Part shown: piece after piece, positions 1 to 8,261 of the stretch
How positions within the stretch are numbered: the stretch's first letter is position 1
How the letters are laid out: every line of letters begins with the position of its first letter
DNA from: Christensenella sp964438705
GTDB taxonomy: Bacteria; Bacillota; Clostridia; Christensenellales; Christensenellaceae
DNA: 64,000 nt
Assembly (NCBI GenBank): GCA_964438705.1
Contig: CAYTKQ010000005.1
Coordinates: 1 to 64,000, forward strand
Direction: 5' to 3'
Notes under the pieces: generated by a model
What the model was told of the DNA's origin: nothing
What the model saw: only the letters and a program-made list of their open reading frames with translations
Databases searched by the model: none
Position numbers and translations under genes: made by a program

Positions 1-109
1 CGCGCGCTTTAACACCGCGCAGCGGGGTTGGGTTAGCGGGATGCAAATTCCCGACGGGCGTGCAGGTGTTTTCAGAGCACCCCACCGATCTCCGTGGATA
101 AAATCACAT
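1..109 (-). repeat. Dispersed palindromic element, copy A (cut by window edge)
   Basis: This is the reverse complement of the elements at 23161-23300, 40131-40270 and 42126-42248. It shares their core, including GCTAACCCAACCCCGCTGCG and the run GTTAAAGCGCGCG, read on the minus strand. Its outer end at 98-109 reads ATAAAATCACAT, matching the outer ends of copies B and C. The other half lies outside the window. No protein is encoded; it looks like a small non-autonomous or REP/MITE-like element. Confidence 0.8.
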
Positions 110-188
110 GTGATTCTGAACGGTCGGCGATGCCGGTGGGATAGAGAGCATACAAACGATCTGGAAGCGCGTGGACACCTTGCGCCTC

Positions 189-233
189 TTGACTGAACAA
201 CATTCAGTGATGTATAATTGAATTATATTCAGT
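189..233 (+). promoter_or_regulatory. Promoter with two TGAA-N5-TTCA operators
   Basis: A -35 box TTGACT (189-194) and a -10 box TATAAT (213-218) are separated by 18 bp. ACTGAA/TTCAGT arms at 192-197 and 203-208 form one inverted repeat. TGAATTATATTCA (219-231) forms a second with the same TGAA-N5-TTCA core. The pair brackets the -10 box just before the tetR gene, as expected for autoregulation by a TetR-type dimer. Binding is inferred. Confidence 0.7.
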
Positions 234-244
234 GGAGGTGCGCC

Positions 245-814
245 ATGAAAAGAATTGTCAAACAGCCCGATGTTCGCAGGCAAGAACTGTTGAATATAGG
301 CGTAAAATTATATTTTGAAGCAGGAGAAAAAGGAATCAATATTCAGCAGGTGGTAAAGCAGGCGAATGTTGCCACGGGATTGTTTTATTACTATTTCAAG
401 TCAAAGGACGAATTTCTAAACGAAGCACTGAACAATTATATTCGTGAAGAAGTTCAATCTTTTGAAATAATATTGGAAGATCGCACGCTGACTGCCTGTG
501 AAAAAATGGATGCGGTATTTGATGCCTATTTTAAATACGCAAAGAAGATGGCGCCCCTGCGTTCAATTGCGGCATTCCACACAGAAAGGCACTATGCTTT
601 AACAGAAAAATTAATTGCACAATTAAAGGACAAGGTTGGCAAAGTGTTGTTGCAGGGCTTGGCGGAAAACGTGTTTGAAACAGGCGATGTATCTATCACG
701 GCAGGATTTATATTAAATGGATTAACAAGCGTGTTTGATGCGAACACAAATATGAGTGATGCTTCGCTGGCAGAGGTCAAGAGGCTTGTAAATAAAATTT
801 TGAAAGGATCATAA
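245..814 (+). CDS. TetR/AcrR-family transcriptional regulator
   Basis: This 189-residue protein has the TetR layout: an N-terminal helix-turn-helix (about residues 20-55, with INIQQVVKQANVATGLFYYY and FKSKDEFL) and a helical ligand/dimer domain behind it. An in-frame TTG at 218 is possible, but it lies at the -10 box of the promoter, so the ATG at 245 with GGAGG at 234-238 is chosen. It probably represses itself and the next gene (3-bp gap) through the two palindromes at its promoter. The inducing ligand cannot be told. The gene is visibly AT-richer than glmS and what follows, suggesting acquisition with its neighbour. Confidence 0.85.
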   Translation: MKRIVKQPDVRRQELLNIGVKLYFEAGEKGINIQQVVKQANVATGLFYYYFKSKDEFLNEALNNYIREEVQSFEIILEDRTLTACEKMDAVFDAYFKYAKKMAPLRSIAAFHTERHYALTEKLIAQLKDKVGKVLLQGLAENVFETGDVSITAGFILNGLTSVFDANTNMSDASLAEVKRLVNKILKGS

Positions 815-817
815 AAA

Positions 818-1540
818 ATGAAAATAGTCATTGATGGTAAAGAATTTACAAAAGACGAGATGGATGGCTGGAAAAGAAAACGCGTGGGCAGAGTCCTTCG
901 AAATCTAAAAAAGACCATTCAAATGACGGAGCATACAGATGTTTTATGTGATCGGCTGACGGAATTGAAATTAGAAATGTCTTACGAAGAGATCGTATCG
1001 CCAATTCGGGCAAAATTAGCTGTGGGAAAAGCGGGAATGAAATTAGCCGTCCGCTTCTCAGGAAGCAAACGCCGAACCGCGATCACGACCATATTCGCTG
1101 ACGGCATTACGGCGAAAGATTTTACCAAAATCATCGATTCTCTGATGATTGAAGATACGCAGGAACACAGAAAGGTAAATTTGGATGCCTGCCCAGACCA
1201 TTATGTGTTGGCGCCTCATGGCAAAACACTCGAAGTGATAGAAACAACGGGCAACTTGCCGGTTCCCACCCAATTCTTTATCGCGTTTCATGAGGATGCG
1301 GAGTTGCAAACACCAAGAGATTTAAGCTATCCCTACCAATCCGTGGGTGTTGCAAAACTAAAGGACGGAACAACGATCGGTGGGGTCAGACATCAGTTCA
1401 GAGATACGCAGTCAGGAATGGAGGCCAGAACTTTAGTGGAATTTCCAAGCATATGCCCCAAAACAATTATAAAAGAACACCAAAAGCATTTAGCGGTTGA
1501 GTGGTCAAACTGGATTGCATGGGCCATTCAAAATCAATAA
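818..1540 (+). CDS. Hypothetical protein, partner of the TetR regulator
   Basis: I do not recognise this 240-residue protein. It has no signal peptide, membrane segment or nucleotide-binding motif. The N-terminal 60 residues are highly charged and probably helical; the middle contains a strand-rich part around RAKLAVGKAGMKLAVRFSG, and the C-terminal third has single Cys and Trp residues but no metal motif. It starts 3 bp after the tetR stop and is almost certainly co-transcribed, so it is probably the regulated target. Its AT-rich codons match tetR and differ from the GC-rich genes downstream. Confidence 0.65.
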   Translation: MKIVIDGKEFTKDEMDGWKRKRVGRVLRNLKKTIQMTEHTDVLCDRLTELKLEMSYEEIVSPIRAKLAVGKAGMKLAVRFSGSKRRTAITTIFADGITAKDFTKIIDSLMIEDTQEHRKVNLDACPDHYVLAPHGKTLEVIETTGNLPVPTQFFIAFHEDAELQTPRDLSYPYQSVGVAKLKDGTTIGGVRHQFRDTQSGMEARTLVEFPSICPKTIIKEHQKHLAVEWSNWIAWAIQNQ

Positions 1541-1573
1541 GCATTAAAACCGGAAGAGGAATATTGATTGTGG

Positions 1574-1623
1574 TTTCCTTTTATGGGAAAATCCGATATA
1601 ATAATATCGTATTGGATTTTTCC
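1574..1623 (+). promoter_or_regulatory. Probable glmS promoter with inverted repeat
   Basis: TATAAT at 1597-1602 lies inside an inverted repeat whose arms GGAAAATCC (1586-1594) and GGATTTTTCC (1614-1623) flank it. The best -35 (TTTCCT, 1574-1579, 17-bp spacer) is weak. The arms could be an operator or a leader hairpin. The 106-bp gap is too short for a glmS ribozyme and no ribozyme core is visible. Confidence 0.5.
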
Positions 1624-1646
1624 AAAATACATCGTGGGAGATTATT

Positions 1647-3473
1647 ATGTGCGGAATCGTTGGATATATTGGTGAAAGAAACGTCATTCCAGTGCTGACC
1701 GGAGGGCTTGGAAAGCTTGAGTACCGCGGCTACGACAGCGCGGGCATCGCTTACCTCGACGAAGGCAAGCTGACGATTTATAAAGAAAAAGGCAAGCTCA
1801 AGGAGCTTGAAAAGATGGTAGAGGGCAAGACGGCACAGAACACCATCGGCATCGGGCATACGCGCTGGGCGACGCACGGTGAGCCGAACCGCACCAACGC
1901 GCATCCGCATGTGAATACGCTGGGCGATCTGGCAATCGTGCACAACGGCATCATCGAGAACTATTTGCAGCTGCGCGAGTGGCTCAGGAAAAAGGGCGTG
2001 GGCTGCGTTTCGGATACGGATACGGAGATCATCGCGCATCTCATCAACTATTATCTGGAAGACGACCTGAAGGAGGCGGTTTCCAAGGCAATCGCCAAAT
2101 TAAGGGGGAGCTACGCGATCGCTGTGGTATGCGAGCGCTTCCCCGACGAGATCGTCGCGGTGCGCAAAGACAGCCCGCTTGTCGTGGGCCTTGGCCGGGA
2201 TGAAAACATCATCGCTTCCGATATCCCCGCGCTGCTCGAGTATACGCGGGATGTGTATTTTTTGGACAACGGTGAGATCGCCGTCGTCAAGCGGAACAGC
2301 GTGAAGCTTTATGACGAGGTGTTAAACCCGGTCAAGCGCGATGTATTTACGGTGGAGTGGGATGTGTCGCAGGCGGAAAAGGCAGGGTATCCGCACTTTA
2401 TGCTCAAGGAGATCGAAGAGCAGCCGCGCACGCTTGCGGAAACGCTCAATCCGCGCGTGAAGGACGGCGAGATCGACTTCACGGAAATCGGCATCGACGA
2501 CGCAATGCTTAAGGATATCAAAAAAATAACGATCATTGCCTGTGGGACGGCGTATCACGCGGCCTATGTGGGCAAATACATCATTGAGCGTTTTGCGCGC
2601 GTACCGGTCGAGGTGGAGATCGCCTCAGAGTTCCGGTACAAAAATCCGATCATGGACAAGGACAATTTTGTGATCGTCGTGAGTCAGTCGGGCGAAACGG
2701 CGGACACCATCGCGGCGCTCAGAGAAGCAAAGAGCAGGGGTGCGTTTGTGCTTGCCATTGCAAATGTGGTGGGGTCAACCATTGCACGCGAGGCGGATAA
2801 GGTGCTTTATACCCGTGCGGGCCTCGAGATCGCAGTCGCGTCTACCAAGGCGTATACCACGCAGCTGATGGCGCTGTATATGTTTGGCTTAAAGCTTGCG
2901 TACGCAAAGGGCGGCATCTCAAAAGAGGAGTATCATACCTACGTCGCGGAGCTTCAGAAGGTGCCGGAGAACGCGAAAAAGGTGATCGAAAACAGGGAGC
3001 TTCTGCAAAAATTCTCCTATGAGCACTTTATGGAGCACAGCGTGTTCTATATCGGCAGGGGGCTCGATTATGCGCTGGCGATGGAGGGCTCGCTCAAGCT
3101 AAAGGAGATCAGCTACATCCACTCCGAGGCGTACGCAGGCGGAGAATTGAAGCACGGCACCATCGCGCTCATCGAAAAGGGTACGCTTGTGGTGGCAGTT
3201 TTAACGCAAGGCGACTTGATTGAAAAGTGTCTGAGCAATGTAAAAGAGGTCACGTCGCGCGGTGCGGTCGTGATGGTCATCACGCAGGAAAAATATAAGG
3301 ACCTCGTAACGGACGTGGCGGACAAGGTGGTGCTGCTGCCGGATACGATCGATTTTGAGGCGACGATCACTTCCATCATCCCCATGCAGATTTTTGCATA
3401 CTATATGTCCGTGCAAAAGGGCTGCGATGTGGATAAGCCGAGGAACCTTGCCAAGAGCGTCACAGTGGAATAG
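1647..3473 (+). CDS. glmS: Glutamine--fructose-6-phosphate aminotransferase (isomerizing)
   Basis: The enzyme makes glucosamine-6-phosphate from fructose-6-phosphate and glutamine, the first committed step to UDP-GlcNAc and peptidoglycan. It has 608 residues, the usual length. The N-terminal Ntn glutaminase begins MCGIVGYIG with the catalytic Cys2, followed by GHTRWATHG and the NGIIENY segment. Two SIS sugar-isomerase domains follow, with CGTAYHA, SQSGETADT and AVASTKAYTTQ, and the C-terminus ends DKPRNLAKSVTVE. A ribosome-binding site GTGGGAG precedes the ATG. It is monocistronic between its own promoter and a strong terminator. Confidence 0.98.
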   Translation: MCGIVGYIGERNVIPVLTGGLGKLEYRGYDSAGIAYLDEGKLTIYKEKGKLKELEKMVEGKTAQNTIGIGHTRWATHGEPNRTNAHPHVNTLGDLAIVHNGIIENYLQLREWLRKKGVGCVSDTDTEIIAHLINYYLEDDLKEAVSKAIAKLRGSYAIAVVCERFPDEIVAVRKDSPLVVGLGRDENIIASDIPALLEYTRDVYFLDNGEIAVVKRNSVKLYDEVLNPVKRDVFTVEWDVSQAEKAGYPHFMLKEIEEQPRTLAETLNPRVKDGEIDFTEIGIDDAMLKDIKKITIIACGTAYHAAYVGKYIIERFARVPVEVEIASEFRYKNPIMDKDNFVIVVSQSGETADTIAALREAKSRGAFVLAIANVVGSTIAREADKVLYTRAGLEIAVASTKAYTTQLMALYMFGLKLAYAKGGISKEEYHTYVAELQKVPENAKKVIENRELLQKFSYEHFMEHSVFYIGRGLDYALAMEGSLKLKEISYIHSEAYAGGELKHGTIALIEKGTLVVAVLTQGDLIEKCLSNVKEVTSRGAVVMVITQEKYKDLVTDVADKVVLLPDTIDFEATITSIIPMQIFAYYMSVQKGCDVDKPRNLAKSVTVE

Positions 3474-3490
3474 ATGAGCAAGAGGGTGAA

Positions 3491-3522
3491 AAAAGCGGCT
3501 TCCGTGTGGAAACCGCTTTTTT
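3491..3522 (+). terminator. Rho-independent terminator of glmS
   Basis: A stem of AAGCGGCTTCC / GGAAACCGCTT type with a GTGT loop is followed by a run of T. Because an A run precedes the stem, it may also stop the convergent deoR-type gene that ends at 3535. Confidence 0.85.
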
Positions 3523-3534
3523 GCTGCCGCTATT

Positions 3535-4311
3535 TCAGCACCGCACGATGGTGATCTGCTTTTCAATCTCGCTCAGGCGCTTTTGATTTGCGCAGGTGTT
3601 GGTCACAAAGCAATCCGCCTTATCGAGTTCGTCAATGTACGAAAAACTTTCGTGTCCGACCTTTGTGTAATCGGCCACGATGATCGCCTCGTGTGCCCGC
3701 TCAAGCATGATCTTGTTGATTTCTGTTTCCTCCGCGTGATAGGTGGTGATACCGCCCGTCACGCTGACCCCGTCAACCGAAAGGATGAGCTTGTCTGCCT
3801 TGTATTTTTGGAGCTGTGCGATCGCGTCGATGCCATAGGAAAAAGAATATTGCGGATTGATTTCCCCGCCGAGCAAAATCACGCGGAAAGTGGGATGATG
3901 TCCCAGTTCCACAGCGATAGAAAGCGAGTTTGTCACAATATTCAGGTTTTTCAATTTTTTCAATTCCACAGCGGTGAAAAAGGAAGTGGTCCCCGAATTG
4001 ATCATCAGGGTGTCTCCGTCCTTGATCAGATTCGCGGCAGCCTCTGCAATTGCCTGTTTTTCGGCAGCCCGCTCCTGCTTGCGCTGCTGGAAATCCATAT
4101 TGTAATAATTCCGGGTCGTGAGGACCGCACCGCCCGGGATGCGTTCCAAATATCCGTTTTTCTCGAGCTCCGTCAGATCATTGCGGATCGTCACTTCCGA
4201 TGCGCCGAGCTGGCTGCTCAGCTGCGTGACCCGCACCTTGCCCTCGCGCGCAAGAATATCCTGTATTTGTTTTCTTCTTACATCGATCTTTAAGCCTTCC
4301 GCTTCAGCCAT
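3535..4311 (-). CDS. DeoR-family transcriptional regulator
   Basis: A 258-residue DeoR-type repressor: N-terminal winged helix (VRVTQLSSQLGASEVTIRND, then LERIPGGAVL) and a C-terminal DeoR sensor domain of the ribose-5-phosphate-isomerase fold (INSGTTSFFTA, ILLGGEINP, SVDGVSVTGGITT, VADYTKVG). These regulators usually sense phosphorylated sugars. The frame is open 23 codons further upstream, but the ATG at 4311 has an AGGAG site 8 bp away and is preferred. It is divergent from the transporter/catabolic cluster starting at 5445, which contains two sugar-type kinases, so that cluster is its likely target. Confidence 0.9.
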   Translation of the reverse strand: MAEAEGLKIDVRRKQIQDILAREGKVRVTQLSSQLGASEVTIRNDLTELEKNGYLERIPGGAVLTTRNYYNMDFQQRKQERAAEKQAIAEAAANLIKDGDTLMINSGTTSFFTAVELKKLKNLNIVTNSLSIAVELGHHPTFRVILLGGEINPQYSFSYGIDAIAQLQKYKADKLILSVDGVSVTGGITTYHAEETEINKIMLERAHEAIIVADYTKVGHESFSYIDELDKADCFVTNTCANQKRLSEIEKQITIVRC

Positions 4312-4734
4312 GGTTGTTTCTCCTGATATCATTAGAGTCTGTACCGAAAGCGCACCAACAAATATAGTGCCGCGCAGCACAATGAAAATAAAGAAAAAAT
4401 TCCCTGAAAATGCAGGGTATAAAGTTCTCCTTCAGTATAGCATGTCAAATCAAAGAATATCAATCATATTTGCTGCTAATTTTTGTTTTTCTGAAAAAAC
4501 AGATAAAACACACAATTATATTTACGAAAAAATCAGTTTTATGAGCAAAAAATGTGAGGGAATTTGCATCGCAAAAAACAAAGCAAAATCTGAAACAGCA
4601 AAACAATCTAGAAAACCTTGAAAAAAGCGGCTATTTGACAATGAGAAAGCAGTTAAAAAATAGATACTGGATTTCGAAAACGTAAATATTAATTTCGTTT
4701 TAGTTAATTAAGCAAAATATAATTGAAAATAATA
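4312..4734. other. AT-rich divergent regulatory region
   Basis: No convincing gene lies here. The DNA is far more AT-rich than its surroundings and holds A/T-rich short inverted repeats, for example GTTTTTC next to GAAAAAAC at 4485-4500, that could serve as DeoR-type operators. I found no riboswitch-like fold. Confidence 0.5.
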
Positions 4735-4763
4735 TTGACATATTTATTTTGATTTAGTATACT
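4735..4763 (+). promoter_or_regulatory. Strong sigma-A-type promoter
   Basis: TTGACA (4735-4740) and TATACT (4758-4763) with an exact 17-bp spacer. Transcription would begin near 4770, just ahead of the small gene at 4794 and towards the transporter cluster. Confidence 0.8.
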
Positions 4764-4793
4764 TTGGGCATAAAGCAACAGGGGTGACGTTTC

Positions 4794-4976
4794 ATGGAGG
4801 CATCGAAGACCTGTATCAAATCATCATTTTTTAAAATTGGACCAAAATCGTACTTACATAGAAAAGATGTGATTGCTCTTGCAAAAGACAGCGGGCCGGG
4901 CGTCCGGCATGATGTAGATGTTATGTTTACTGAGCCTTATAAACGCAGCAACCCGCTTGCAAGAAGAGCAGAATAA
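4794..4976 (+). CDS. Small hypothetical protein (60 aa)
   Basis: This small open frame starts with ATG behind GGGGTGA (4780-4786, 7-bp spacing) and about 24 bp after the predicted start of a near-consensus promoter, so it is plausibly translated. The product is basic, with no membrane segment or known motif that I recognise. It is followed 20 bp later by another well-initiated but interrupted frame. It may be a leader peptide, a small regulator or a fragment of a decayed gene. Confidence 0.4.
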   Translation: MEASKTCIKSSFFKIGPKSYLHRKDVIALAKDSGPGVRHDVDVMFTEPYKRSNPLARRAE

Positions 4977-4996
4977 AATAAAAGGAGAAACAGCAA

Positions 4997-5218
4997 ATGG
5001 CAATTTACCGTGAAAGCTTCAAAGAATAGCCAGAAGGCTCGATCTTGAGGAATTTGGCAAAAGCTATTTCACAAGCAGGGATCGCGTGCGCGTATGTGCG
5101 CGCACAATGTCGATACGTATCATTGGTGAAGGAGTGCAGTATGCTCCAACACGAAATTTATGAAAAAATTAAAATACAAAAGAATTTAAATAAGTTTTGG
5201 TCGATGTTGTTGACATAA
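4997..5218 (+). pseudogene. Interrupted small gene with in-frame TAG
   Basis: A strong ribosome-binding site (AAAGGAG, 4981-4987) precedes ATG at 4997. The frame stops at TAG (5027-5029) after ten codons, then stays open for 62 more codons to TAA at 5216-5218. The text after the stop (PEGSILRNLAKAISQAGIAC and onward) looks protein-like. Decay of a small gene is the simplest reading; stop-codon readthrough is possible but unsupported. The end overlaps the -35 box of the next promoter. Confidence 0.45.
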
Positions 5219-5239
5219 ACATTTCGGAACAAGTAGAAT
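5210..5239 (+). promoter_or_regulatory. Promoter of the transporter/catabolic cluster
   Basis: TTGACA (5210-5215) and TAGAAT (5234-5239), 18-bp spacer, give a start near 5246 and a leader of about 200 nt before the binding-protein gene. The leader (5246-5444) carries a CCGTCGCTTAAGCGG-type short inverted repeat near 5331-5348 but no riboswitch I recognise. Confidence 0.65.
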
Positions 5240-5444
5240 TAGTGTAATTACAGTTCAAAATTCTCCTGCACAGCGCAATTTAAACCTTGTGCAGGCTGTT
5301 ACCAAAGGCAAATAAAATAACGGTAAAATCTCCCGTCGCTTAAGCGGTGGGCTGTACAGATGCAAAAATATATTATTGCTGCTTTTTTCGAAATATGAGT
5401 CAGTAGGACCGACCGGAAAAAAATAGTAACAGGAGGAAGAATCA

Positions 5445-7175
5445 ATGAAGAAAATCTTAACGATTTTGTTGGCGGTGTGTATGGTTGCGGCGGTGTTCGC
5501 GGGCTGTGCAAACACCCAAACACCGGAAACGCCGAGTGAATCCGCGCCCGCGTCGGCAAGCGCAGCGGAAGGCGAAAGTGCCGCGCCTGCGGGTGAGGAC
5601 TTAAGCGAGACCGGGACGCTCAAGCTCGCCTGGGTGGCGGGGATCGGAACAGACACCATGTTTGAAAGCCCATTCCACGACATCAAATCCCTCTACCCGA
5701 ACATGCTGTTCAGCACGCTCGTCAAAATCCAGAGCGACGGAACCTACACAACCGATCTCGCGACGGATTACACGGTGTCCGAAGACGGTATGGTATACAC
5801 CTTCAAGCTGAATCCAGACGCAAAATTCACGGACGGGAAGCCGGTTACGGCGGCGGACGCTGCGTTTTCGCTGAACGTTGCGACGGCGTTTGAAAAATCA
5901 TGGATCAAAAATTATCTGAAATCCATCAAGGGCACGGCCGGCATGGCGGACGGCTCCGCGACGGAACTTGCGGGTGTGAAAGTGATCGACGACGTCACCA
6001 TCGAAATTACGCTCGACAAAGCGGACAACACCCTGCTGTACGGATTGGCGGCCATGGCGATCGTCCCGCAGCACGCGTTTGAGGGAATCGCGATTACAGA
6101 CGTGCCTACAAACGAAGCGTTCTGGAAGCAGCCCATCGGCAGCGGCCCCTATGTGATTGAGAAGGTATCCTTCCCAAACTATTTCACCATGGTGCGCAAC
6201 GAAGATTATTACGGCAGCAAGGCGGGCGTCAAAAACGTATTGTTTACGAGCTATGATACGGGCGGAAATGAAGCGATCGTGGCGGCGACCATCGCCGGTG
6301 ACCTTGACTTCATCTTCGGGGACGCGGTCAATGACAGCAACACGATGGGCAATATCACCTCACAGAACACGGATGTGAAAAGCGTGATGATTCCGTCCTC
6401 CTACACGCGCCAGTTCCGTTTCAATCTGAACGGCTCTACGGACGGCAAGTATAACGATGCAGTGAAGGACCCGAAGGTACGCGAGGCATTCAGCCTCATC
6501 GTCGACAAGGAAACGATCGCGGCGTTCTATGGCGATCAGGCAGTGGCGGCGACCACGATGATCAACCCGGAAGACCCGCTCTACAACACGAACCTCCCGG
6601 CGTATAAACGCGATGTGGAAAAGGCGAAGCAGCTGCTCGATGAAGCGGGCTTTGATTACAACAAACCCATCCGTTTCCTGTATTATTACGACGATCAGAC
6701 CACGGCGGATATTATGGAAGTACTGAAGCAAAACTTTGCGGACGCGGGCGTAAAATTCGAGCCCTTCCTCGCAACAGGTGATCTCGCATCCATCATTTAT
6801 GAGCAGAAAAACTGGGATATGAACTATTCCGGCGGCGGCTCTGTGGCGGACCCGGTATTCGGCTATCAATATATCGTGCCGGATGGAGGCAACTGGGATA
6901 TGCTCTTTGGCAACGTGGAAGAGCGCGGAGCGACCTACGGCAAATTCTATGCGGATTATGTAGGCGCGCAGGCGCAGGACGAAGCGACGAAAAAGGCGGC
7001 GGCGGATGCATTGCAGCTGCAGGAAGTGACGGACAACTACGACATCAACATCTACAACCTAAATAAGCTCGTCGGCTATAATGCCGCGCATCTCCAGTTC
7101 GACGAATCCATTCTGAACGCAGACTATCAGCAGCAGAAGGATTACAAATTCGACACATGGAAGCTCGTTGGTTAA
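5445..7175 (+). CDS. ABC transporter substrate-binding lipoprotein, oligopeptide/dipeptide (SBP_bac_5) class
   Basis: A 576-residue extracytoplasmic lipoprotein that captures the substrate for the permeases downstream. The signal peptide ends in the lipobox VFAGC (Cys near residue 21), followed by a Ser/Ala/Glu-rich linker. Class hallmarks are TYTTDLATDYTVSEDGMVYT followed by FKLNPDAKFTDGKPVTAADA-like text, GSGPYVIEK and NTNLPAYKRDVEKAKQLLDE. An excellent AGGAGG precedes ATG. This binding-protein class takes peptides but also oligosaccharides and other solutes; the sugar-type enzymes in the same operon argue for a glycan-like or amide-linked substrate. First gene of the 16-kb cluster. Confidence 0.93.
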   Translation: MKKILTILLAVCMVAAVFAGCANTQTPETPSESAPASASAAEGESAAPAGEDLSETGTLKLAWVAGIGTDTMFESPFHDIKSLYPNMLFSTLVKIQSDGTYTTDLATDYTVSEDGMVYTFKLNPDAKFTDGKPVTAADAAFSLNVATAFEKSWIKNYLKSIKGTAGMADGSATELAGVKVIDDVTIEITLDKADNTLLYGLAAMAIVPQHAFEGIAITDVPTNEAFWKQPIGSGPYVIEKVSFPNYFTMVRNEDYYGSKAGVKNVLFTSYDTGGNEAIVAATIAGDLDFIFGDAVNDSNTMGNITSQNTDVKSVMIPSSYTRQFRFNLNGSTDGKYNDAVKDPKVREAFSLIVDKETIAAFYGDQAVAATTMINPEDPLYNTNLPAYKRDVEKAKQLLDEAGFDYNKPIRFLYYYDDQTTADIMEVLKQNFADAGVKFEPFLATGDLASIIYEQKNWDMNYSGGGSVADPVFGYQYIVPDGGNWDMLFGNVEERGATYGKFYADYVGAQAQDEATKKAAADALQLQEVTDNYDINIYNLNKLVGYNAAHLQFDESILNADYQQQKDYKFDTWKLVG

Positions 7176-7206
7176 TGATTTCGGTGTAGGCTGAATTGGC
7201 CGAAAA

Positions 7207-7256
7207 CAACAATTGTGGAGGGCGCCGGGGAGGCCCGGCGCCCAACGCAATTGTTG
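7207..7256 (+). promoter_or_regulatory. Large intercistronic hairpin between binding protein and permease
   Basis: Outer arms CAACAATTG (7207-7215) and CAATTGTTG (7248-7256) and inner arms GGGCGCCGGG (7220-7229) and CCCGGCGCCC (7234-7243) are perfect complements around a GAGG loop. No T run follows, so it is more likely an mRNA-stabilising or attenuating structure than a full terminator. It would let the binding protein be made in excess over the membrane parts. Confidence 0.8.
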
Positions 7257-7287
7257 GCGGTTCATTTTGAGGTTAGGAGGATAAGCA

Positions 7288-8250
7288 ATGCTAAAGTACT
7301 TTGGCAAACGCGCTTTGGCGCTGATCCCGAAATTATTGATCATCTCGCTCATCATTTTCATCGGCTTGCAGCTTTTGCCCGGCGACCCAATCACAAGGAC
7401 GGTCTCGCCCGACATCTATGCGACCATGACGCCCGAACAGCTCGATTCTCTGCGAACAAGCCTCGGCCTCAACGATCCTGTGCCGCTCCAGTATTTCCGG
7501 TGGCTCGGCAATATGGTCACGGGCGATTTCGGCTACAGTCAGGTGTCAGGGAGCAACATTGCCGTCATGCTGATGGCGCGGCTGCCCGCAACGCTTGAAC
7601 TCGTGGGGCTTGGCCTTGGGATCGCGACGGTTTTGGGGCTGCTGCTTGGTTATCTCTCTTCTGTCAAACAAAATACGGTGTTCGATTATACCTGTACAAG
7701 CCTTGGAATGCTGGGGGTTTCCGTTCCTGAATTTTTCCTGGGCATGATGGCAATCGTCATCTTTGCGCTGAATCTGGCGTGGTTTCCGACCGGCGGGCGA
7801 ATGGCGCCCGGCCATGAGGCGTTTTTTGACCGGGTGCAGTATCTGGTTCTGCCTGTTTTATGTCTGGGCATCGCGTATATTGCGACGATTATGCGCTATA
7901 CAAGAGGCGCGATGCTCGACGTTTTGAATAAGGATTATATCAAGACCGCACGAAGTAAGGGTCTTTCGGAAAATAAAGTGAATTTCAGGCATGGATTTCG
8001 CAACGCGATCATCCCGATCGTCGTGGTGATCGTCTTTCGCCTCCCGCTTCTGGTGGGCGGCACGGTCGTCATTGAAAGCGTGTTCAACTATCCGGGCATG
8101 GGTAATATGCTGCTGTCTGCTATTTCGGGCGGCGATATGCCCGTCGTGATGATCGCGACGTTCATCATCGCGATCGTTGTGCTGATTTCCAGTCTGCTGG
8201 CAGACGTGATCACCGCGATGCTCGATCCGCGCATTAGGCTTGAAAGTTAA
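7288..8250 (+). CDS. ABC transporter permease, DppB/OppB type
   Basis: A 320-residue inner-membrane permease. It has an N-terminal membrane segment (LIPKLLIISLIIFIGLQLLP), the family's GDPITR and a large extracytoplasmic loop with LDSLRTSLGLNDPVPLQY. Several further helices follow, with the cytoplasmic EAA loop DYIKTARSKGLSENKV, and the C-terminus ends DPRIRLES. It pairs with the DppC-type permease 11 bp downstream. The AGGAGG site lies ahead of ATG, after the intercistronic hairpin. Confidence 0.95.
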   Translation: MLKYFGKRALALIPKLLIISLIIFIGLQLLPGDPITRTVSPDIYATMTPEQLDSLRTSLGLNDPVPLQYFRWLGNMVTGDFGYSQVSGSNIAVMLMARLPATLELVGLGLGIATVLGLLLGYLSSVKQNTVFDYTCTSLGMLGVSVPEFFLGMMAIVIFALNLAWFPTGGRMAPGHEAFFDRVQYLVLPVLCLGIAYIATIMRYTRGAMLDVLNKDYIKTARSKGLSENKVNFRHGFRNAIIPIVVVIVFRLPLLVGGTVVIESVFNYPGMGNMLLSAISGGDMPVVMIATFIIAIVVLISSLLADVITAMLDPRIRLES

Positions 8251-8261
8251 GGGGGTACACG

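Noticed and set aside
1541..1646. glmS ribozyme upstream of glmS
   Set aside because: The gap is only 106 bp, and I see no ribozyme core; only a promoter and an inverted repeat are visible.
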